NCBI RefSeq assembly: GCF_040581485.1 | Contig: NC_090135.1 | Coordinates: forward strand, 992,001-1,056,000 | Source of the DNA: Linepithema humile | Taxonomy: Eukaryota > Arthropoda > Insecta > Hymenoptera > Formicidae | Length of the DNA: 64,000 nt | Direction: 5' to 3' | Shown: piece after piece, positions 56,951 through 64,000 of the stretch | Numbering within the stretch: position 1 is the first letter of the stretch | Layout of the letters: each line of letters begins with the position of its first letter | Program-made: the position numbers and the translations under genes | The notes under the pieces: model-generated | What the model saw: the letters and a program-made list of their open reading frames with translations, nothing else | Database searches by the model: none | What the model was told of the DNA's origin: nothing

Positions 56951-58297
56951 ATAGAACCGTATTGCGATATAAGAATCAGCTTCAATTGTTTCAATAAGTC
57001 ACACAAATAAACGTTTCCATCGAACACATGAATGTATACTACATTTCGGTGACATATTATCATCAATATATTATAAATTTATCAATTATTTATTTACTAT
57101 TATTGTACCTCATAAAATAATCTACTTTTCTATGTTTCAGGTTCAGATCATCAGCATTGGATTTATGACTATTACCAGGAGTCAAGCAGATCACCAGATG
57201 TTCGAAGCAAAATAAAAAGTTATTTAGAATAACACTTTAACTATTTATTTTATTCAATAGGTACCTTGTCATATATCATATCGCTGGTTTGTATTAAATA
57301 AAGGATTCATACAAAAATTCCATTATATAATATTTACATTTACATCACCTAGGCACATTATATTGAATATGATTAACTGATCGTCTTAATCGTAAAAGCA
57401 ATGCACCAGACAACATTAAATTAAATCCGCTCATTTATTGTAGATACAATCCTTTCCCAGTACGTATAAAGTCATTTCCCATAATAAGCTTACAATGCAC
57501 AATATTTCACAAAGATTAATCATTGCCAAAGGTATAGGGTCTTTAAAATCCTTGACAATAACTCCAGAGCAGTATTATTAATACAGGAAAAACTTAATAA
57601 CTAATTCAAATAGTCACACTTACAAACACAAGACAATATCTAAACGTTAAATGTACACCACTTCCACAAGTTCAATCGTCAAATTCCTTAGACATTAGAA
57701 ATTCATAACCAATATATAATAACTTTCTTCCTTAAATCATTATTTCAAATCTCAATTCTTATCTTAAAATATGCGATAATTGATCTTCAACAGTATTTAT
57801 AATAAATCATACAGAATTACTATAGAATTCTCAAGTCCGTAGTCTAATTAGCTTATAATAGTTAACAATATCAGATGTACACTATTTCCATCTTTTAATA
57901 CATCATTTTCATCAGGTAAGTAACTCATATCTAAACTAAACTAAACTAAAACTAAAATAGCATTTATAGTTATCATTAAGTCATTAATATTCCAATATTA
58001 TAAACTTAGATTTAGTACATCTATCATAAAGTAAATAATCCATGGTTACGAATAACTAGTTCATAATTATTACTACAGAGTTCTTAATATTAAAATTAAT
58101 ATTAAATTTCTAAGTCTATGGCCCAATCAATTAATATGTATCATTAAATCTTAAATCTTAACTCTTGATTTATTTATTGATTAATTTGATTCTCAATATT
58201 TTTCGTAGTTAAACTGATATCCCATATTCAGAGTCCTATCAATTAAAGTAGAATAATCGAATATTTAAGATTGTCTCTCAATCGACTTTATGTCAGT

Positions 58298-58352
<55 letters not shown>

Positions 58353-59782
58353 CATATATATACATTAACTAATCTAAACTAACTGTATCCATATTCACTA
58401 CACATTTGTACATCGATAGAATTACCACCATTCCTTTATTTATAAACGTTGAATTCTTATACATATATAATCCAAGGAAGTCCGTGCAAAGGTCATCAGA
58501 TCAGAAGCTGTCCAGATCTAATCAGAGATTAACCCAGGCAGATTCAGAATATAATAAACCTGCAATAAAAAGATATCAGTATCTTGTGTGTAAACATAAA
58601 TTCACTTATCATAGAGATCAACTAGATTACAGTTTCTTTGCAAATATACATAGTTTCCTTCAAACAACACGTAAATATAAAATCAGGATATATCAGCCCT
58701 TTCAGGACATGAATAACAACAATTGTTCATAGGACACACAGAAAGGAGCAGTACCCATGATTCACATGTCTCGGGCGCATATAACTATGCACGGGCTCAA
58801 GCCTCGCATCAAACACATAACCGTGTGTGAACATCGTCTAAATCGCATCAATAAACGCCGATACTCCGATCAATCAAGTCAATAAACAATATATATCACT
58901 GAGTTGCATACTGCAGTGACAGATCACGCTGCCATAAACCTCTTTATAGATGCACCACATGCTGCACTTATAGAAACCATAAAGTGCAACACAATAGATG
59001 TGCAATCAAAAGGGCTCCTGCAATAATATCACTAGATTATAAAATTGCAATTGTCAACAGAAATTAAAAGAATCTTTCAAGTTTTATAGTCTACACATAT
59101 GAACAGACATAACCTAAAAGCTCATGTATGCATAATATAGATTCTCATCCAATTTCAAAGTATATATAATGAAAAATTCATTTATAATATGTAGATTCCT
59201 TTTACAGTCACCTCAATAAATATTTAGTCGTATATTCAGTATATTAACTAGTAAACAATTCATTAACTGCAATTGCAATAAAGCATTGTATAGTCAGTAC
59301 AGTATAGAGCAGCCAAATGACTGCACAGCTTAATTCAATTAGTTTTATTCAGTATATACTAATAACACAAAATTCATTAATTAATCAACTATCACTCCAA
59401 AATTAAGATTACAATATAGCCATAGTGAAAGGGTTAAATGAAGCACATAAACTGCACACTTTGCAGTCAACCATATCATATAGAAATAAAATAGATATGC
59501 ATATGCACTTATGGTGTCACATAGGGCTCTCACTTTATTTTGCAACAGCTTTTGCACTAAAAGTATTTATTAAAATGCAAATCAAGCAATATTCTAACCG
59601 TTCTGAAAAGGTACTTATACGCATGCGCTGGAGATATCCTTACTCAGTGCAGTTATTGCATTTTATCAAGAAAATGTACATGTGCAGGACTAAAAATGGC
59701 ACAAACCACTGCAGTTCATTATAGTGAAGGAATTATTAAATAGTTTATAAGTCAGATTTAATGATAATTAAGTCACGAGATC
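56951..59782. other. AT-rich DNA without recognised genes
   Basis: About 2.8 kb, partly perhaps still R1-C 5' UTR at its start. An acceptor-like TTTCTATGTTTCAG occurs at 57132-57145 with no coding exon after it. The short open stretches (e.g. 58406-58732) show no recognisable protein. This may be the original host DNA. Confidence 0.5.
58299..58362. repeat. (TA)n microsatellite
   Basis: About 60 bp of TA repeats broken by two CA steps. Confidence 0.9.
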
Positions 59783-59800
59783 AAGGAGGTATTGTAACCT
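59783..59800 (+). repeat. Target site duplication of R1-D, left copy
   Basis: AAGGAGGTATTGTAACCT, repeated exactly at 60852-60869 after the poly(A). Confidence 0.92.
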
Positions 59801-60498
59801 GGGTGATCGCCTCATATCGAACCGTATCGTACGTGGCCGCCACGCTATTAGCCAGAATTCCGCCCATACATCTGCTGGCGGTGAGACAAAGCCGCCTTTT
59901 CCGGCAATTGAGGGATCTCGCGAGGAGGGGAGGTCTAACCCCAGAGGCCGAACGAGACGTCCGGCGCGACGGAGAGGCGTGGCTCCGCGAAGAATGGTTC
60001 CGAAGCGTCTCCGGACCAGAGTCCGAGTCAGGATGGAGGACTCGGGAAGCTATCACGCCCGTGTTCGGGGATTGGTTGGACCGCCCCCACGGTCTTCTGA
60101 CCTTCCGGATGACCCAGCTGATCTCCGGACACGGATGCTTCAGCGAGTACCTACATAGAATGGGAAAATTGAACGCGGACACGTGTTTCCACTGTGGGGA
60201 GGGCCCAGATACCGCCCAACATACCTTGGAGGGGTGTAGGGCCTGGACCGAACAGCGAGAAGTTCTCGAGAGATCGATCGGAATCGACCTCTCACTCGGA
60301 ACAGTAATTTTAAAGATTACCGAATCCGAAGAAGCATGGGCTGCGCTGCACTCCTTCGCGGAGGCAGTGATGCAAGCCAAAGAAGAGGAGGAAAGGAGGA
60401 GACAGTGCGAAGAAGCTGCGGCACGACGGCTTCTCGGATCCGATTTTGATAGCGAGGATGGGGATTACGCCCCTTCAGCGTCATCCTCATCGTCCTAA
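59801..60498 (+). CDS. R1-D ORF2 C-terminal fragment
   Basis: The post-RT part of an R1-type ORF2: VIASYRTVSYVAATLLA, PPIHLLAV, the GLLTFRMTQLISGHGCFSEY block and the zinc finger CFHCGEGPDTAQHTLEGC, then an acidic and Ser-rich tail ending at TAA. An open frame extends slightly upstream into host DNA by chance. The beginning is about 60% identical by eye to the corresponding part of R1-A (positions 1-180). Confidence 0.9.
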
Positions 60499-60853
60499 CA
60501 TCAGTGGATGCGTCATTAACACCCTCCCCCCCTCAACGCCGTAACGAGGAAGACAAGACGCGAGATGCAGGCTGGTCCACAACAGATGGACCAAAATAGG
60601 TACGCGGCGCCCTTCTATCGGGCATGGCCCGATGGATCATTGGATGTTATGTTCTCGAACGTTCCCGATGATGCCATCGCAACAGGGCAGAGGAAGTTGA
60701 ACCTTGTAAACGGGGTGGCGGTTTTAGTGGGTCGTCTTGCATTTTCCATTATTGGGGTCAGGATGGCCAGAGTCCCACACTCCCGTCAGAACGGCATGGC
60801 GGGGTGCGTAAACGCATTTCCGCCATCCCGCGCAAAAAAAAAAAAAAAAAAAA
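59801..60853 (+). mobile_element. R1-D: 5'-truncated R1-type LINE with poly(A) and 18-bp duplication
   Basis: A 1.05-kb insertion starting inside ORF2 and running through the 3' UTR to a 20-nt A run (60834-60853). The 18-bp duplication is perfect although the flanks are AT-rich host-like DNA. This is the product expected from target-primed reverse transcription that stopped early. The ORF has no lesion, so the event is recent. The hairpin before the tail (ATGGCGG...CCGCCAT with inner TGCGT/ACGCA, about 60805-60828) differs from that of R1-B, R1-C and R1-E, so it is another subfamily. Confidence 0.93.
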
Positions 60854-60869
60854 GGAGGTATTGTAACCT
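60852..60869 (+). repeat. Target site duplication of R1-D, right copy
   Basis: Exact copy of 59783-59800; its first two A merge with the poly(A) tail. Confidence 0.92.
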
Positions 60870-61082
60870 CACTTTTCATGATACGTACCTTCACTTTATG
60901 ACTTTAATTCACAAAAGCAATTTTATATAAGAATTTTATCAGAAACAGGTAGCGGGGAGCACGCACAATCCATTAATCACCATAAAATTGTTCAGAGGAA
61001 GACGTATGTAGTCCAAATAAGAGATATAGACAGAGCTATATATCCACACGTCTTTACACTACGGTGGCTACGAGAGACTCCC
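60870..61082. other. Spacer between R1-D and R1-E
   Basis: About 210 bp of AT-rich sequence without features; probably host DNA. Confidence 0.5.
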
Positions 61083-61094
61083 TTTTTTTTTTTT

Positions 61095-61760
61095 GTTCTG
61101 GGAGGGGCAAGCCCCTTCCCGGAGGTGGGAAATCTTTCAAAGACATCCTCTGGCGTGCAATTGGAACATCCCTGCCAGAGGGTAGTGTTGGATTCGTCCG
61201 GGGGAGTGGTCTGCGACACCACAGCTCCCTCGGACGCCTACCAACTAAACCCCACCCCCGTTGATGTGCCATCAGCAGCCGTTATGGGGGGAGGCTGGGA
61301 ACCGCTAACGCATACATCCAGCCATCCCCCCCAGCATGTCGGTTTCCCGGCGCAAAAACCCATTGTAGGGAGAACCTAAGTTCTCCCCCCCCTCTACGCT
61401 GCACAACTCCGGGACGGGACCCGGCGGTCCACTCTGCGGGCGGCCCGCGCCTGTACATCGCGCCCTAACCGCCCGCAGGGGACCAGAATCTTCCGGGCGG
61501 TCTAAAGCGGCCGATCTGTGGGTCTCACTCCCAAGCCCGTTTGTTTCTCGATCAAGATCGGGCCGGGCCTGGGGGGACCTAAACCAATTTTTTAGCTCTC
61601 CTCCTCCGGACTTGTAGGCGGGAAAAACGCAAGACGCATAATTTTCGCCGTCCGAAGGAGGGAGCTCCTCTAACAAGGAGCGGGGGAGTGTGTCCGGGGC
61701 GAACCCCCTCCACATCCCCTTTCTCCCGCTTCCTTAAAGTGAAGGGCATATGCCCTTCCT
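61095..61760 (-). other. R1-E 3' UTR with terminal hairpins
   Basis: CCTCTGGC (61147-61154) pairs with GCCAGAGG (61174-61181), in the same position relative to the GAAAGATTTCCCA block and the tail as in R1-B and R1-C. A second hairpin, GGGAGGGGC/GCCCCTTCCC (61100-61120), lies at the tail. A GAAGGGCATATGCCCTTC palindrome (about 61741-61759) follows the gag stop. Confidence 0.65.
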
Positions 61761-62340
61761 AATCGTTGCTATCCGTGCCCTCCGATTCGGAGCATCCGCT
61801 CTTGGCAGCAATTGCCTGGCGGATCTCCTCCTCGGAGATCGATTCTTCCACCCCCCTTGAGCCGGTGGTCGAAGCGCTTGGTCGGACGTGTGACCTTAAT
61901 GCCCTCAAAGTTATCCTTGAGGGCCATCTGGAGGACCGTGGTTAGGCGGTCCGCCTTTGCCTTCGCCTCCGGATTGCCTCCTGGTATTTCCAGGAGGAGG
62001 CCCCCACCACCAAAAACTCCCTTGGCTCTAATGTTGTTAATGCCAAGGTCGCTTACATTTATCTCCCGCCTCGCGGTGGCCAATGCTCCGGACAGATTCT
62101 CCTGCCCAATCAGCATCACCGCCGCGGAGCGAGGGAGGCGTTTCCGCGCCTCCTTGGCCAGGCTCTTCTTCCCAGGTGCCGCCCCCTTGAGAGCCACCCT
62201 CTGCGGAGCCTGCCTAAACTGGCTCGAGGGAGTGGGAGGACCAAGTCCCACTCCCTCCTTCCCAGCCTTCCTCTTTTTCCGGGCGACGGCAGTCCATTCG
62301 TTGGGAACAACAATTCTTGGATGGGGAGACCCTCCACCGC
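61760..62340 (-). pseudogene. R1-E truncated gag-like ORF
   Basis: The central domain of an R1-type ORF1 protein without zinc knuckles. It has VVPNEWTAVARKKRK, the domain core VSDLGINNIRAKG and GGGLLLEIPG, VTRPTKR, and, after a frame change near 61860, SISEEEIRQAIAAKSG with a stop near 61762. A second frame change lies upstream near 62330. The C-terminal knuckles and all of ORF2 are absent. In the family this region mediates ORF1 self-assembly, so the fragment could have interacted with full-length ORF1; that is speculation. Confidence 0.68.
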
Positions 62341-62650
62341 GGGAGAAATCCTCCTCTCCCCCTCCTCCTCCAATGAAACAGGGTGGGGTTTGGGCGACTC
62401 GCCTTCACCCCCCCTAAGTGTGAGAGGGGGGAATGACCCTCCACATTTCTCCACCAAGTCCACCAGTCCGCCATCGAAGACCGATTCCACCGCGGGGCTC
62501 GATGCCAACCCCGCGGCTAGCCCTACGTCGGATGACGATGCGGCGGAGGCAGGGACAATACCCCCATCCGCGCCGGCAGCTGAGCACCCGAAACTCTGCT
62601 ACGGTAACTTCTTCCTCATTTCCGACATTCGGTCCATATATTGTCATTTT

Positions 62651-62750
62651 TTTAACAGAGTTTCCCTCTCCGGGTTTTTTATCGTGATTTTCCTTTCACT
62701 AGGGCGGTTGTCGACCAAGACTAACGAGCCCACCCTGCCCGGATCTTTTT
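62651..62750 (-). ncRNA. Structured RNA element in the R1-E 5' UTR
   Basis: Transcript AGGGTGG (62730-62736) pairs with CCGCCCT (62701-62707), including one G-U pair that would be a mismatch on the opposite strand, so the minus-strand RNA is the folded one. A GTGA/TCAC hairpin on loop AAGGAAAA (62684-62699) and an outer CCGGG/CCCGG pairing complete the shape seen in R1-B. Confidence 0.68.
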
Positions 62751-63105
62751 ATAGAGGTTGTATCACCCTCGCGGCCCGTACAAGCGCCATGCTTGCACCG
62801 GCCCCCGGCCCCACAAACTGGGGTTACGGTATGTGACGCTTTATGCCCCCCCTCGTGCAATGGGGGCACGACCGTTATGCCGGATCACCGGCGTGCTAAC
62901 GAGGCTGGTCAGGCCCCGGCTTTTTTATCGAGGTAATGCTCCTCTATCCCGGAGGTGTGTTTTCCAAAAACACACCTATCGAGTCCGGGCACCCGGGGGT
63001 TTGGAATCACAGTCCCCGTCTCCTACCAGCGATTGGGATAGTACCCTCACGAAGTCGCTGGACTCCGCACGGCCCCTCCAGACGAGGGAACCGTGAGCCT
63101 ACCGG

Positions 63106-63331
63106 GGGGGGGGTAGGAAAGTGAGAGAGGTCACTAACTCTCCCACCCCCTCCAGCCCTACCTTGGCGCTCCAATAGCGCCCGGTCGCAGGGGACGTGGT
63201 CTGGCTCGGCCACCCCCTCGGCCCCTCTTTCTCCTCGCCAGGGCGGAGGCTGAACCCCTTTCGCCTCGCCTCTTCCTCTCGGCCTCCTCCTTCCGAGACA
63301 TGACCGTCTCACAGAAGGAGGAGACCGCCTC
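63106..63331 (-). other. R1-F 3' UTR / R1-E 5' junction
   Basis: GC-rich noncoding stretch after the R1-F ORF2 stop. No poly(A) is visible; a C/G run occurs near 63104-63113. The boundary between the two elements cannot be fixed. Confidence 0.4.
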
Positions 63332-64000
63332 CTAGACCCCCTCCCCCTCCAGCATTCCCTTAATTAGGGAAGGGAGGGAGAGGTCTTCGCCAACCACTTC
63401 AACCAGGACTCGACGCTCCTCAGCCCACGCCGAGCAGACCTCGAGCGTGTACTGCGCCGAGTCCCGGCCGGCCGCACAGTGGTGGCACCGCGTGGTGTGC
63501 TCCTTGCCGATTCGGCACAGGTAGTCACCGAAACAACCATGCCCGGTGAAAACCTGCGCCATTTGGAAGGAAATGCCTCCTCCCCTCCTGTCTACCCACT
63601 CCAGTAGACAGGGCTGGATGGCCCCGACGGTCCATAATCCAGATAAGCCCGGAGTGTTGTGTTCGCCCAGTCTGTGTTTCCACTTCCTGAGCGCCCACAT
63701 CCGGGCCCTGGCCTTCTTTTTCGCCACTTCCCTGGGGATGTTCTCGGGGGAAATGCCACTCAGTTCGACCTTCATCGCGCACCGGTAAGACTCGGCACGC
63801 GATTCAGCGACCAGGTCGAACGGGAGCACTCCCGCCAGGGTCGTGGCCGCCACGTACGACACCGTCCGGTAACACCGGGCGACTCTGATGGCCATGCGCC
63901 TGTCTGCCCTTTTAACAAGGGACAGGGCGCGTTTGTTGGCCATCAGGTCTTCTGCCCAAATCGGTGCCCCGTAAAGGGACACCGACCGGACGGTGTTCGT
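63332..64000 (-). CDS. R1-F ORF2 C-terminal part, runs off the window
   Basis: The post-RT region of an R1-type ORF2: SLYGAPIWAEDL, MAIRVARCYRTVSYVAAT, FQMAQVFTGHGCFGDYL and the zinc finger CHHCAAGRDSAQYTLEVC, ending at a stop at 63332. The frame is open to the window edge and shows no lesion. It belongs to another copy or subfamily than R1-A and R1-D, as residues differ throughout. Confidence 0.88.
   Translation of the reverse strand, partial: TNTVRSVSLYGAPIWAEDLMANKRALSLVKRADRRMAIRVARCYRTVSYVAATTLAGVLPFDLVAESRAESYRCAMKVELSGISPENIPREVAKKKARARMWALRKWKHRLGEHNTPGLSGLWTVGAIQPCLLEWVDRRGGGISFQMAQVFTGHGCFGDYLCRIGKEHTTRCHHCAAGRDSAQYTLEVCSAWAEERRVLVEVVGEDLSLPSLIKGMLEGEGV

Larger units (their letters stand above)
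61083..63105 (-). mobile_element. R1-E: RT-less R1-type retroelement
   Basis: About 2.0 kb on minus. It has the 5' structured RNA (62641-62750), a short gag-like ORF region, a 3' UTR with the shared hairpin and a 12-nt poly(A) (T run 61083-61094). The 5' limit is a guess from GGTAGGCTCACGG near 63105, which resembles the start of R1-A and R1-B. There is no endonuclease or RT. R1-F lies directly upstream with no visible poly(A) between them, so the border is uncertain. Confidence 0.62.

Noticed and set aside
57132..57230. Possible host exon after an acceptor-like TTTCAG
   Set aside because: No open frame of useful length, no donor, no recognisable protein.

Overview
The window is eukaryotic nuclear DNA built almost entirely of transposable elements (TEs). 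It is AT-rich, with spliced transposon genes, (TA)n and (TG)n microsatellites and a short degenerate TTAGG-type block. R1-clade LINEs, a CsRn1-like Gypsy element and PIF/Harbinger elements with Myb or MADF partner genes indicate an arthropod, most likely an insect; an ant or other hymenopteran is my guess, not a proof. I see no host protein-coding gene I can defend. Labels below are mine.

Layout. (1) 1-13006, minus: R1-A, an R1-clade LINE cut by the window start and split by TIR1 (3874-10886), a DNA transposon with CCCAATAAACAC termini and a 2-bp CA duplication. TIR1 itself carries a solo LTR (LTR1, 5826-6316, duplication AATAT). (2) 13007-15510, minus: R1-B, an R1-type element with two ORFs and no reverse transcriptase. 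(3) 15535 to about 56950, minus: R1-C, a two-ORF R1-type LINE broken into pieces by a Gypsy element (16626-22315), a Harbinger element HARB1 (23461-52250) and an LTR-like insertion (LTR3, 55522-56850). HARB1 holds, in one intron and 27 bp apart, TIR2 (26551-37400, a relative of TIR1) and PIF2 (37428-51014, a second PIF/Harbinger element). PIF2 holds a palindromic hAT MITE (38803-39237), a tRNA-headed SINE, an internally deleted LTR element LTR2 (42999-47054) and a 3.2-kb palindromic hAT-type element hAT-P (47698-50925). (4) about 56950-59782: AT-rich DNA without genes. (5) 59801-60853, plus: R1-D, a 5'-truncated LINE copy with a perfect 18-bp target duplication. (6) 61083-about 63105, minus: R1-E, another RT-less R1-type element. 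(7) about 63106-64000, minus: R1-F, the 3' end of an R1 ORF2 that runs off the window.

The nesting is supported by reading frames: removing each insert with one copy of its target duplication rejoins the interrupted protein or intron. R1-C RT is rejoined across Gypsy, the HARB1 transposase intron regains a GTATGT donor across PIF2 plus TIR2, the PIF2 MADF gene is rejoined across LTR2, the TIR1 accessory gene across LTR1, and R1-A ORF1 across TIR1. This gives a relative age order for about ten insertions.

Genes that work together: TIR1 and TIR2 both pair a tnp2/EnSpm-like transposase with a downstream same-strand gene encoding a conserved N-terminal module and a DUF4806-like C-terminal domain, and both have arrays of subterminal repeats. 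HARB1 pairs a HARBI1-like transposase with a Myb/SANT-like protein; PIF2 pairs a transposase with a MADF-BESS protein. The R1-type elements, including the RT-less ones, share a covarying RNA structure in the 5' UTR and a covarying hairpin just before the poly(A) tail, which suggests that the short elements are mobilised in trans by the long ones.
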